64,000 bases of DNA, taken from assembly GCF_000023125.1 (NCBI RefSeq), contig NC_013037.1, positions 992,001-1,056,000 on the forward strand, in the 5' to 3' direction. Of the stretch, positions 34,804-43,499 are shown piece after piece. The notes below the pieces were generated by a model that was not told where the DNA came from, searched no databases, and saw only the letters and a list, made by a program, of their open reading frames with translations. Origin of the DNA: Dyadobacter fermentans DSM 18053. GTDB lineage: Bacteria; Bacteroidota; Bacteroidia; Cytophagales; Spirosomataceae. How positions within the stretch are numbered: the stretch's first letter is position 1; every line of letters starts with the position of its first letter. Made by a program: the position numbers and the translations under genes.

Positions 34804-35563
34804 GTGGGAATAACTAATCGATTTTCTGGCATACCAGCCGCGCCAGCAATTTTGAGTTCGAAGCCAGTCTTACCAGATATCTCCAACTATACGATCTTGT
34901 CCCTTCAAAAAATTCGGTCGTTAAAACGTACCTTTCGCCGGAGTTTTGTAGCTGCAAACGGCTCAGGAGACATTCTTATAATCTCGTCAGATGATGGTGT
35001 AACATGGACTGCTAATACTCAGGTCGGCGAACGGACTGATTTTACACCAGCAATGGCCGCATTCAAGGACAAGCTAGTTATCTTTTTTGTTGCAAAAAAT
35101 GGCACTGGCGCACTGCTCATGAGTTCATCTAATGATGGTGTCAAAATGGAGCCTTAATTTTCAAATCGGCCAAACAACTTCCACTGCCCCCGGTTTGACC
35201 GTTGTAGGTGATAAACTTGTTGTCGGATTTGTGGCTCGAAACGCAACCAATGGCGTTCTATTGTCTAGTTCATCAGATGGATTTAGTTGGGGGGACAACA
35301 CTGCTACTGGTCAAAAATCCAAATCCGGGATTAATCTCATATCCTTGAACGGGAGAACCAATATCTTGGCGATAATGGTAGTGCTGATGCGGCAGGAGCA
35401 GCCTTCTTAATGGAGAGATTTATACCAGCCACGCTAAATGAACAAGATCAAGTCCAGTGTGGGATTTTTAGTGGCAGGTTGGATAGCAATTGGGATAGCG
35501 ATAGGTGGGCAAAGTTTTATTCTAGCGACTTTTTAGAGCTAGTTAGCTCATTTGTATCATAAA
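34804..35563 (+). pseudogene. Sialidase-like (BNR-type) repeat protein with two frameshifts
   Basis: The reading continues across three frames. The first (34804 to about 35145) contains FVAANGSGDILIISSDDGVTW and FVAKNGTGALLMSSSNDGV. One extra A in the run at about 35145 shifts to the second frame (KWSLNFQIGQTTSTAPGLTV; FVARNATNGVLLSSSSDGFSW). A second shift near 35360 leads to DNGSADAAGAAFLMERFIPA and ends at TAA 35561-35563. The about 60-residue repeats with SSxDGxxW are typical of beta-propeller sialidase-like folds. The start (GTG 34804) is uncertain. Confidence 0.65.
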
Positions 35564-35717
35564 ACCTTGCTTATCGGTTAGTAATTAAGGTTTTTTCCAT
35601 GGGAGTAAATTCCTGACGATCTTCTGGATAAGGAAAGGACAACATTCCCAGGAGGGAGGGAAACTGAGGAAATGCCACCACCACCAAGGCAAATCCCACC
35701 ACCATCAAGGGAGAGAT

Positions 35718-35747
35718 AAAAAGGGCGCCGAACTTCGGCGCCCTTTT
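35718..35747. terminator. Strong bidirectional terminator
   Basis: AAAAGGGCGCCGAA and TTCGGCGCCCTTTT form a perfect long stem with A and T runs outside. It serves the reverse C10-peptidase operon (26 nt after its stop) and could stop forward transcripts too. Upstream (35672-35711) there are two imperfect CCACCACCA repeats. Confidence 0.85.
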
Positions 35748-35772
35748 CCTATATATACTCTTTTGATTGTAA

Positions 35773-37068
35773 TTAAGGATATATATTATAGACCATACCA
35801 ACTTGATAATTGAATGTATGGCTTCCGGGTTTGAAATTATATGAAGTGAAATATCCATCGAGCAGGGCGTCAGGCCAGCCCCAATTCATATGGAAAAGCA
35901 TACTGCTACCATTAAATAGCCATTGGTATTCTGTTGTGTTAGGGTCACCATCATCTTCCCATTTGTTGCATATATAATCCGTTGCTAAATTGGCCCCATC
36001 ACATACCCAGGCATGTCCATCATCATATACATTAAAAATCCACCATTTACCTACTCGACCCCCCTTTAAGATAACGGGTCTTCCTGCGGATATGTTTGCA
36101 AATACAATGGAAGGGTCGTAATTACTGCTCCATGTGGCAGAAGTATATCCATAATCGTTTCTTAAAACATTATCGGCATCATCAGTCTGTGAACCAGAAC
36201 CATCACACCCATAATCCATATCAAGATTTTCGCCTATATCCTTCATTAGGTTAGCCGTGGCTGTGCTTCCCCCAGAATTAGGCATTGCGGACCAATTAAA
36301 GGTAGACGGATAGTGGTGGAAAGCCATAATTTGCGCAACTGCCGTAGCAACGCAGCCGGTAGGTGGTCTTCCATTGTCATAAAGTGAGCAGGACATGTTG
36401 TCTAAGGCATCGTTAAAGCCCACTCCTTGACCCCAATGAGTCACTGTAAGGGGAGAATAGGTTTCATACGTGCTATATGTTTGGCCATTGTAGGCACATT
36501 CGGGTTCAGAGAATGAAAGCGTCTCATTTAGAGCAATACTAGCCTCAATTGAAAAATTATACCATGCAGATTGAACAGATTTAGATTGTTTTATACCATC
36601 TTGTCTTATCTGTTTTACTAATTCATCAGTATTTGATAGCCATCCTACTACACCACTAGGGTAAACGAAATAACTGTCAATTGGAAAGTAACCATCTTCT
36701 GAATAGGCTAATATAGGATGAAGCCTATTATCCCCAGATATAATGGTAAATCCACCACCATCAAAGTTATAAATATAAAAACTAGCATTATCTTGTTCGT
36801 GTTTAACTGAAAGCGAGTTCTTTATTTTTTTTGGTTTATTTTTTTCGGAATGTAACTTCATGTTCCTAGCAGACATATTACTAGGATCTTTTTTAAATGA
36901 GATAGGGAATATCGTTGTTAAAATGGCAACTTTACTTGCGTCTTCACTTGACACTATATGATTATCTATTTCACTTATATTGTCTTGATAATCAGTAATA
37001 CTTGATTCTTTGCAGTTATTTAAAAATACTAATAAAAGAAGGCATATTTTCTGTAAATACTTTTTCAT
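35773..37068 (-). CDS. C10-family (streptopain-like) cysteine peptidase, secreted
   Basis: The protein has 431 residues with a signal sequence (MKKYLQKICLLLLVFLNN, then Cys). A Spi-type propeptide covers about 40-190. The catalytic domain has Cys239 in RPPTGCVATAVAQIMAFHHY and His352 in YDDGHAWVCDG, followed by FHMNWGW, the normal C10 layout. Such zymogens are exported and self-processed. The local base composition is much lower in GC than in neighbouring regions, suggesting transfer. It is the second gene of an operon, starting 3 nt after a small lipoprotein gene. Confidence 0.9.
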   Translation of the reverse strand: MKKYLQKICLLLLVFLNNCKESSITDYQDNISEIDNHIVSSEDASKVAILTTIFPISFKKDPSNMSARNMKLHSEKNKPKKIKNSLSVKHEQDNASFYIYNFDGGGFTIISGDNRLHPILAYSEDGYFPIDSYFVYPSGVVGWLSNTDELVKQIRQDGIKQSKSVQSAWYNFSIEASIALNETLSFSEPECAYNGQTYSTYETYSPLTVTHWGQGVGFNDALDNMSCSLYDNGRPPTGCVATAVAQIMAFHHYPSTFNWSAMPNSGGSTATANLMKDIGENLDMDYGCDGSGSQTDDADNVLRNDYGYTSATWSSNYDPSIVFANISAGRPVILKGGRVGKWWIFNVYDDGHAWVCDGANLATDYICNKWEDDGDPNTTEYQWLFNGSSMLFHMNWGWPDALLDGYFTSYNFKPGSHTFNYQVGMVYNIYP

Positions 37069-37071
37069 GAA

Positions 37072-37551
37072 TTATAGGTTTTTTGTGATAGTGAAAGTTC
37101 TTGATTTTTCGTACTGATCCCCCGTCTTATTCCACTTTATTACGTCGTTATATGAAACCTGAGTACAGATGGTGGAAGAACCTGATTTGTTAAAATCGCA
37201 CTGAATGGTATCTATATCGCTATTTGGGAACTCGATTAATGTAATTGGAGTTTCTTGATTGTCATTTGGGTATAACCTGAATATATTTCTATTTTCAGAA
37301 TCTTTAACAATGGCATAGCCTCTAGGGTAGTCAAGATTACCCTTGAAATAAAGCTCTTTTTTTCCATTAATTAAGTAATATACCTTAATATTACTATCAC
37401 TAATCTCGTTCTGTTCGATTAGATTAGCGCCAGATGAATTAACCAGTACAATATCGATGTTAGTATCGATATTGACAGAATTTATTTTTTTGTCTTTGCA
37501 TCCAAAAATTAGGAAGCAAAAAATGATAAGAAATAGTTTTGAAATGTTCAT
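37072..37551 (-). CDS. Small lipoprotein upstream of the C10 peptidase
   Basis: The protein has 159 residues with a lipoprotein signal (MNISKLFLIIFCFLIFGC). The mature part is beta-rich (VNIDTNIDIVLVNSSGANLI; IKVYYLINGKKELYFKGNL) and of no known family. Streptopain loci often carry a propeptide-like inhibitor next to the protease; this lipoprotein holds the corresponding place but shows no visible propeptide similarity, so an inhibitor or substrate-adaptor role is only a hypothesis. A GGAGG/CCTCC stem lies in its leader (about 37560-37578). Confidence 0.65.
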   Translation of the reverse strand: MNISKLFLIIFCFLIFGCKDKKINSVNIDTNIDIVLVNSSGANLIEQNEISDSNIKVYYLINGKKELYFKGNLDYPRGYAIVKDSENRNIFRLYPNDNQETPITLIEFPNSDIDTIQCDFNKSGSSTICTQVSYNDVIKWNKTGDQYEKSRTFTITKNL

Positions 37552-37606
37552 GAGGTTAATGGAGGTTTATTGCCTCCGTATTAAGTGCCGAAATAGTACT
37601 ACACTT

Positions 37607-37614
37607 CAAATATA
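37607..37614 (-). promoter_or_regulatory. -7 box of the C10-peptidase operon
   Basis: TATATTTG on the minus strand matches TAnnTTTG exactly and would start a leader of about 50 nt. No clear -33 TTG lies at the normal distance. Confidence 0.4.
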
Positions 37615-37782
37615 TGTATAATGCTCATGTGTCCATACGTTAACTTGTGAATTAACATATAGATAATATGAAGATGTATTGCGGGGATTTTGGAAACTGT
37701 TTAGCTTCTTTATGCTGGCAGAACACCGGCACTATAAGGTGGCTCCAAAAAGCGGCACACATTCTTGCACAACCTAAGTGCA

Positions 37783-38094
37783 ATGGAAAAGCGATTTGGG
37801 GTAAAATCCCGAAGAAGTTATGATGCTGATTTCAAGCAAGAACTGACTACAATGCTAATGTCCGGCAGGAGTGCGCGAGAACTTTCCCAGAGTTTTGGAA
37901 TTGCAGAAAATCTTCTTTATCGTTGGAAAAGCATGGCGACGATGAAGACAAAAACGAAAACGGGCGATAGTGAAAGCAGTAAGTCTGCGAAGCTTGCGGC
38001 TGAGAATGCAAGATTGCGGGCTGAGAACGAACGCTTAAAAACCGACCGTGAGATACTAAAAAAGGCGTTAGGTCTTTTCAGCAAGTCCGACTGA
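37783..38094 (+). CDS. IS3-family transposase OrfA (copy A)
   Basis: The protein has 103 residues from ATG 37783. N-terminal helix-turn-helix (RRSYDADFKQELTTMLMSGR, ELSQSFGIAENLLYRWK) and a C-terminal leucine-zipper-like helix (LAAENARLRAENERLKTD) used for dimerisation. It binds the IS ends; fusion to OrfB by frameshifting gives the active transposase. Confidence 0.92.
   Translation: MEKRFGVKSRRSYDADFKQELTTMLMSGRSARELSQSFGIAENLLYRWKSMATMKTKTKTGDSESSKSAKLAAENARLRAENERLKTDREILKKALGLFSKSD
38058..38064 (+). other. Programmed -1 frameshift site (A AAA AAG), copy A
   Basis: The heptamer is in phase with the orfA codons CTA AAA AAG. After the slip the frame reads KKGVRSFQQVRLRDVYDLIF straight into OrfB, which has no ATG of its own near its start. 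The mirror site in copy B is 43031-43037. Confidence 0.85.
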
Positions 38095-38108
38095 GAGACG
38101 TCTATGAC

Positions 38109-38975
38109 TTGATTTTCAACCTGTCGAGGACGAATAAAGTAAGCTACCTATGTCGATTATTCGACGTTAGCAGAACGGCCTACTACCGATACAGGCGCGG
38201 AGAAAGTCATAATGCGGACAAGAAATATAACCGTCCAAAGCATGAAGTTCGGATCGAATTTATCCGGAACATGAAACGCTACGGCAGTCGACGAATCAAG
38301 GAATCCTTGAAGCAAAAAGGCATCAGAATCGGCCGTCGAAAGGTGGTTGAAATCATGCGAAGAGAGGGTTTGAAAGCGATCCAGCCTCCCAGATTCATTC
38401 CAAGGACTACTGACAGTAAACACGGCAAACGGATTTGCGATAATCTGCTTCTCGATCAGCCAAAGCCGGATCACCCCGATGCGATATGGGTGTCGGATAT
38501 TACCTACATGCCACTAAAAGGTGGTAAATGGGCATATTTGTGTATCTGGATGGATCTGTTCTCTCGCCAGATTGTCAGTTGGAAGCTTGATGAGAATATG
38601 CAGGAAAATCTGGTGAGGGAGCCATTGGAAAAAGCGCTGTTGAAGCGAGGAATTAAGCCTGGTCTAATAATTCATTCTGACCGGGGAGGTCAATATCTGT
38701 CACGTAGAATGAAGCAAGTAGTCAAAACTTTCAGATTGAAACAAAGCATGTCGCGAGCTGACGATCCCTACGACAATGCCTGTGCGGAGTCATTGTGGAG
38801 TCGATTAAAGGCCGAACTGAGTATTCCCAAAGGAGGATATATCAACCTCGAGGTATTGAGATCCGTACTTTTTGAATACATCGACGGGTATTATAACACC
38901 CGGAGGTTACATTCCTCTTTAAATTACCGAAACCCCGTAGCATTCGAAACTGAATACTACCGAAAAACTGGTTAA
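38109..38975 (+). CDS. IS3-family transposase OrfB, DDE catalytic part (copy A)
   Basis: The protein has 288 residues by its own frame, but it is expressed as an OrfAB fusion. HTH_21-like front (LCRLFDVSRTAYYRYRRG; YGSRRIKESLKQKGIRIGRR) and rve integrase core with catalytic acids in WVSDITYMP, IHSDRGGQY and NACAESLWSRLK. It cuts and joins the IS ends. It differs from copy B by one Arg/Lys change near the start (NLSRTN against NLSKTN). Confidence 0.92.
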   Translation: MIFNLSRTNKVSYLCRLFDVSRTAYYRYRRGESHNADKKYNRPKHEVRIEFIRNMKRYGSRRIKESLKQKGIRIGRRKVVEIMRREGLKAIQPPRFIPRTTDSKHGKRICDNLLLDQPKPDHPDAIWVSDITYMPLKGGKWAYLCIWMDLFSRQIVSWKLDENMQENLVREPLEKALLKRGIKPGLIIHSDRGGQYLSRRMKQVVKTFRLKQSMSRADDPYDNACAESLWSRLKAELSIPKGGYINLEVLRSVLFEYIDGYYNTRRLHSSLNYRNPVAFETEYYRKTG

Positions 38976-39034
38976 ACAGAAATAAAATCAATTACTAACC
39001 AGCAAGAAGTGTAAACCAAAAAGGAACCACGTCA

Positions 39035-39558
39035 CCGGGCGTTTAGGGCTAGTGATGAGAGACGCATACAAATTGTCATGGAATATTCTCCAGTTAGTCA
39101 GCTAATGCTCTCTTTCTGATAGAATATTTTCTATTAGATGCCTAATCGGACGGGAATTTCCCTAATATGGTTCTATTGTGGTATTATCACGAGTTTGGCC
39201 ACTTCGGGTTCATCGAAGGCAGTGCACTGATTCAAATACCGCTCCATTTGCTGCTGACTCTCTCCGTAGACGTTTGAGCTGAATTCAAAGGTTCTCAGCA
39301 GCTCCCCTCTGAACGATTTGAGCAGAATTTTATCCTATCGTGTAATTGGAAAAATTGCATTAGGTCATACTCCGATATTTCCCCAGGGACCTTCTCGTAA
39401 CGGTCACGCTGGGACTGGTCCAAAAAACGTGATGCCATGCGAATATGGGTTATCAAAAAGGGTGTCAAAATTCACTCCGTCTGAAATTGGTTTAAAGCCT
39501 GTTTTTAACCGTCAAAAAGTATATTTGTAAAGGAACTCCTTTTTGTTTGATAAATTAA
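39035..39558. other. Spacer with gene debris right of IS copy A
   Basis: A reverse open stretch without a start codon (about 39335-39173, peptide begins DKILLKSFRGELLRTFEFSS, ends before TAG) looks like the C-terminal end of a lost gene. A TATATTTG box at 39520-39527 could drive the resolvase fragment. The rest holds nothing recognisable. Confidence 0.35.
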
Positions 39559-39741
39559 GTGAAAGACCAGATAAGTCTAACCAAACGGGTAGCACTATAT
39601 GCAAGGGTATCCACCATGGATAGAGGACAGAATCCGGAAATTCAGCTAACCCAATTAAGAGAATATGCCCAGAGACCTAATTTTGAAGTCACCCTTGTCT
39701 GTAGCATTCTATACACTTTAAGGACTGTTCTAATGCGTTAA
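39559..39741 (+). pseudogene. Serine recombinase (resolvase) N-terminal fragment
   Basis: RVALYARVSTMDRGQNPEIQ, then LTQLREYAQ, is the nucleophile region of a resolvase/invertase (catalytic Ser in ARVST). The similarity ends after about 45 residues (RPNFEV) and the frame closes at 39741, so the catalytic core and DNA-binding domain are gone. The start codon (GTG) is uncertain. Confidence 0.75.
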
Positions 39742-39967
39742 GTAGATATTGAAGCCTGTTTTTGTTTGCTTCTTTATGAACCAATTCATCCTTCTTTCTC
39801 GCGGCTCTGTTGCTTTGATAATATACGAACAAGGCTGCACTAGCGTCAATAATTGCTGCTATAATTTGCGCAGTGATGTTAACCCAATCGATTTCTGTAC
39901 TTTGTCGTGTAGTCTTGGATTGTTATTTCCATACCGATTTCTACGTGTTTGTAACTATTGGTCATGC

Positions 39968-41401
39968 TTATTTCACATAGAAGATACTCCTGTTGCTACC
40001 GGAATACAAAAAGCCATATAGTCCGCCTGATGACGTCATTATTGTTGGAGACCACGGTCGTAATAGACCTTCACTAAGTTCAATCGATATTCTATCTTGA
40101 ACTTCGCCATCATTGTTGAATTTGATAAAGTTATATGCTCCAAGATTGCCAAACATTATGAACCCGCCTTTTACAGATGGCAGTAGTGTTGCATCCGATC
40201 CTTGTATTTCTTTTTCCCAAATTTTGCGTCCTGAACTATTTAGCTTTCGGTATCCTACTCCTGTTGGATAGCTTTGTTTTTCAATAATGATTGATCCGTC
40301 TGCTAATGTGATCATTTGGCCGTATGTATCGGCGGGTTGTATTCTATCCCATTCGATATCACCCGATTTGTTGATTTTCACAAGCCACCTGTCATAATCA
40401 CCTTCGATATCTTCGGTTTTGTCCAGGGAGATTTTAGAGTTCGAAACGCAATTGAGCAAATATCCACCATCAGGTGTAACTTTGATGTTGCTTATGTATT
40501 CGGCATCACTGCCGCCGATTGTCTTGTCCCATTGCTTGTTACCCTGGGCGTCGACTTTGACTATCCAGATGTCATAGGCGGTGTTCGTGTCGTTTGAAGC
40601 AGAGTTTTTCTGTGGGCTTGACTTATTGTTGCCTACTCTGGTGTTTGACATTCCTGCAAGAACGTACCCGCCATCTGAGGCACTTATTACTTTTCTTAGG
40701 TTGTCCCCCGGAAACATCATACTAGGATTTGGTATTCCATAGAACTCTTTTTCCCATATTTTCTCGCCGGTGTTCGAAATTTTCAATAGTCCATACCTTT
40801 TCGAGTTTGTTGTTGTGCCTAGAATATATCCTTCGTCACCGGCAGTCAGTATCGATACCGTATATTTTGAATCTTCCCAATCAAGTGATTTTTTCCAAAG
40901 AAGCTGCCCGGTTGCATTAAGACTAATAATTTGCTTTGAGTACCAGCCATTTATCGCTGCGATGCAGCCTCCATTTACAGACTCGGCTAAATGGTAGTCG
41001 ATACTATCTTGGAACTGCCCTATATCGGTTATCCATTGTCGTTGATACTGTTCAATTTTGAAGTTTTCAGTCCTTGTTAAAGTGATGTTTTTGTTACATA
41101 CGGTTTGTACTATGGCTGTTACCCTAAAATTTCCACTTTTCGAAAAGTTTTGTGTGACTAGGGTTTTTCCATTTGTTTCGATTTGGACCGTCTTTTCGTC
41201 GCTAATAATTGTCCATGCTACCTTACCTATCGATGTGCTATCTGTGCCGACTAAGACAAAATTTACATCCTGCCCAGAAATATGTTGTATTTTAACTTCG
41301 GTCGGTGTAAGGCATTGATGTTGAGGGTCTACTTGGCTGTTTTTTTTCTTGCATGCTGCAATGAAGACAAAAATAGCTAGTAGTAGGGGAAAGGTTCTCA
41401 T
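39968..41401 (-). CDS. Large secreted lipoprotein with PKD-like and beta-propeller repeats
   Basis: The protein has 477 residues with a lipoprotein signal (MRTFPLLLAIFVFIAAC). Residues about 30-120 look like an Ig/PKD-type module. From about 135 there are repeats of the form GYxLGTTTN, LLKIxNTGEKIWEKEF, DGGYVLAG and IVKVDAQGNKQWDKTIGGS, typical of beta-propeller surface proteins in Bacteroidota. No enzyme motif is seen. It is in the IS-rich, low-GC segment and has no operon partner. Confidence 0.75.
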   Translation of the reverse strand: MRTFPLLLAIFVFIAACKKKNSQVDPQHQCLTPTEVKIQHISGQDVNFVLVGTDSTSIGKVAWTIISDEKTVQIETNGKTLVTQNFSKSGNFRVTAIVQTVCNKNITLTRTENFKIEQYQRQWITDIGQFQDSIDYHLAESVNGGCIAAINGWYSKQIISLNATGQLLWKKSLDWEDSKYTVSILTAGDEGYILGTTTNSKRYGLLKISNTGEKIWEKEFYGIPNPSMMFPGDNLRKVISASDGGYVLAGMSNTRVGNNKSSPQKNSASNDTNTAYDIWIVKVDAQGNKQWDKTIGGSDAEYISNIKVTPDGGYLLNCVSNSKISLDKTEDIEGDYDRWLVKINKSGDIEWDRIQPADTYGQMITLADGSIIIEKQSYPTGVGYRKLNSSGRKIWEKEIQGSDATLLPSVKGGFIMFGNLGAYNFIKFNNDGEVQDRISIELSEGLLRPWSPTIMTSSGGLYGFLYSGSNRSIFYVK

Positions 41402-42060
41402 GTAGGTATTATGGAAAGAGTTGGGTGTCGAGTCTCAAAAGTAATGCTTTCTTAATTAACACGGGGAACGTCCTCTTCGATACTTTACTAACGATTTTTT
41501 TGAACCTTCGCTTCGGAAGACGTTGCTTAATGCTGATGTAATTTTGACACCTGAAAATAAGCCTGAACCAGTTCTGTTCAAGATCCATAAAACCGGTATA
41601 GATTTTTCTGGAAATATCTAACCGTCAAGTTGAAAGTAAAAATCCGATAAGGCAGATGTATTATTGAATTTTGAGTTAGTCAAAAGCGCCAAATATTACA
41701 TTCCCAAACTCATTCGCGTGTCCCTCCTGTATCCAATCCTTGCCTACTCTGTTGCTGCCGGTACCCGGCTAGCTCCATGGCATTTTTGGCTATGTTCCTT
41801 CCTACCCGCTTCCTCGCGTATTTTACGCCAGCGGGGTCACTGTCTTGGGCAACGCTCCAGCACATCAACCTGATATCGTCTTCTCCCAGGTTTTTACTGG
41901 CCTGTCACGCATCGACTAAACGACTACATGAATTGTGCCGCAATTGTAGAATCTTATCCTTTCGATTTATTCGGTGGTTTTTCTGTACTCTGCCGAACTG
42001 GTGACACTTGACATGTATCGTTCGAAGGAATGTTTGAGTTCATTATAGGTGGAGCGGTAC
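41402..42060. other. 659-bp debris region left of IS copy B
   Basis: A forward open stretch (about 41465-41621, peptide includes RPLRYFTNDFFEPSLRKTLL) and a reverse 64-codon stretch (41904-41710, includes GVKYARKRVGRNIAKNAMEL) have coding-like composition but no start codon and no recognised family. They are probably remains of genes cut during rearrangement. The third copy of the 17-bp motif lies at 41972-41988. Confidence 0.4.
41972..41988 (-). repeat. Recurrent motif CGGTGGTTTTTCTGTAC, copy 3
   Basis: Identical to copy 1 over 17 bp. It shares a longer flank with copy 4 (TTTCGAT before, TCTGC after). Confidence 0.5.
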
Positions 42061-42119
42061 TGACGTGGTTCCTTTTTGGTTTACACTTCTTGCTGGTTAG
42101 TAATTGATTTTATTTCTGT

Positions 42120-42986
42120 TTAACCAGTTTTTCGGTAGTATTCAGTTTCGAATGCTACGGGGTTTCGGTAATTTAAAGAGGAATGTAACCTCCGGGTGTT
42201 ATAATACCCGTCGATGTATTCAAAAAGTACGGATCTCAATACCTCGAGGTTGATATATCCTCCTTTGGGAATACTCAGTTCGGCCTTTAATCGACTCCAC
42301 AATGACTCCGCACAGGCATTGTCGTAGGGATCGTCAGCTCGCGACATGCTTTGTTTCAATCTGAAAGTTTTGACTACTTGCTTCATTCTACGTGACAGAT
42401 ATTGACCTCCCCGGTCAGAATGAATTATTAGACCAGGCTTAATTCCTCGCTTCAACAGCGCTTTTTCCAATGGCTCCCTCACCAGATTTTCCTGCATATT
42501 CTCATCAAGCTTCCAACTGACAATCTGGCGAGAGAACAGATCCATCCAGATACACAAATATGCCCATTTACCACCTTTTAGTGGCATGTAGGTAATATCC
42601 GACACCCATATCGCATCGGGGTGATCCGGCTTTGGCTGATCGAGAAGCAGATTATCGCAAATCCGTTTGCCGTGTTTACTGTCAGTAGTCCTTGGAATGA
42701 ATCTGGGAGGCTGGATCGCTTTCAAACCCTCTCTTCGCATGATTTCAACCACCTTTCGACGGCCGATTCTGATGCCTTTTTGCTTCAAGGATTCCTTGAT
42801 TCGTCGACTGCCGTAGCGTTTCATGTTCCGGATAAATTCGATCCGAACTTCATGCTTTGGACGGTTATATTTCTTGTCCGCATTATGACTTTCTCCGCGC
42901 CTGTATCGGTAGTAGGCCGTTCTGCTAACGTCGAATAATCGACATAGGTAGCTTACTTTATTCGTCTTCGACAGGTTGAAAATCAA
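42120..42986 (-). CDS. IS3-family transposase OrfB (copy B)
   Basis: The protein has 288 residues, the same as copy A apart from Lys for Arg in NLSKTN. All three catalytic acids are present. It is expressed by -1 frameshifting at 43037-43031 (A AAA AAG on the minus strand). Confidence 0.92.
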   Translation of the reverse strand: MIFNLSKTNKVSYLCRLFDVSRTAYYRYRRGESHNADKKYNRPKHEVRIEFIRNMKRYGSRRIKESLKQKGIRIGRRKVVEIMRREGLKAIQPPRFIPRTTDSKHGKRICDNLLLDQPKPDHPDAIWVSDITYMPLKGGKWAYLCIWMDLFSRQIVSWKLDENMQENLVREPLEKALLKRGIKPGLIIHSDRGGQYLSRRMKQVVKTFRLKQSMSRADDPYDNACAESLWSRLKAELSIPKGGYINLEVLRSVLFEYIDGYYNTRRLHSSLNYRNPVAFETEYYRKTG

Positions 42987-43000
42987 GTCATAGACGTCTC

Positions 43001-43312
43001 TCAGTCGGACTTGCTGAAAAGACCTAACGCCTTTTTTAGTATCTCACGGTCGGTTTTTAAGCGTTCGTTCTCAGCCCGCAATCTTGCATTCTCAGCCGCA
43101 AGCTTCGCAGACTTACTGCTTTCACTATCGCCCGTTTTCGTTTTTGTCTTCATCGTCGCCATGCTTTTCCAACGATAAAGAAGATTTTCTGCAATTCCAA
43201 AACTCTGGGAAAGTTCTCGCGCACTCCTGCCGGACATTAGCATTGTAGTCAGTTCTTGCTTGAAATCAGCATCATAACTTCTTCGGGATTTTACCCCAAA
43301 TCGCTTTTCCAT
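43001..43312 (-). CDS. IS3-family transposase OrfA (copy B)
   Basis: The protein has 103 residues from ATG 43312, identical to OrfA of copy A. Helix-turn-helix and zipper intact; frameshift heptamer in phase near its end. Confidence 0.92.
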   Translation of the reverse strand: MEKRFGVKSRRSYDADFKQELTTMLMSGRSARELSQSFGIAENLLYRWKSMATMKTKTKTGDSESSKSAKLAAENARLRAENERLKTDREILKKALGLFSKSD

Positions 43313-43499
43313 TGCACTTAGGTTGTGCAAGAATGTGTGCCGCTTTTTGGAGCCACCTTAGTACACCTTAATCTGTACTTCTCGTCGGCATATTTTTCTG
43401 GATGTCTTGGGATCGGCTTATGCTTCACTGCATATGCAAATGATCGTTAGTCATACACTTCAAGAGAGTGATGAGATATATAGAGTTCTGTAGATTCCT

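Larger units (their letters stand above)
37735..39034 (+). mobile_element. IS3-family insertion sequence, copy A (1300 bp)
   Basis: Ends are TAAGGTGGCTCC (37735) and GGAACCACGTCA (39034); the inverted repeats match at most positions (TnAnGTGGnTCC). They were placed by comparison with the inverted copy B, to which this is almost identical. It encodes orfA and orfB joined by -1 frameshifting. The flanks (CTA left, CCG right) show no target duplication, unlike copy B, so one side has been rearranged. Confidence 0.9.
42061..43360 (-). mobile_element. IS3-family insertion sequence, copy B (1300 bp, inverted)
   Basis: Ends are TGACGTGGTTCC (42061) and GGAGCCACCTTA (43360). The flanking bases are GTAC on both sides, a clean 4-bp target duplication, so this is a recent simple insertion. 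Near-identity to copy A, 3 kb away and in opposite orientation, makes inversion of the segment 39035-42060 by homologous recombination possible. Confidence 0.92.

Noticed and set aside
35672..35711. CRISPR-like or tandem repeat from the CCACCACCA units
   Set aside because: Only two imperfect units without spacers. No CRISPR array or cas gene was seen in the window.
37735..43360. Composite transposon formed by the two IS copies
   Set aside because: Copy B has its own GTAC duplication and the outer flanks of the pair are not duplicated, so the two copies arrived separately.
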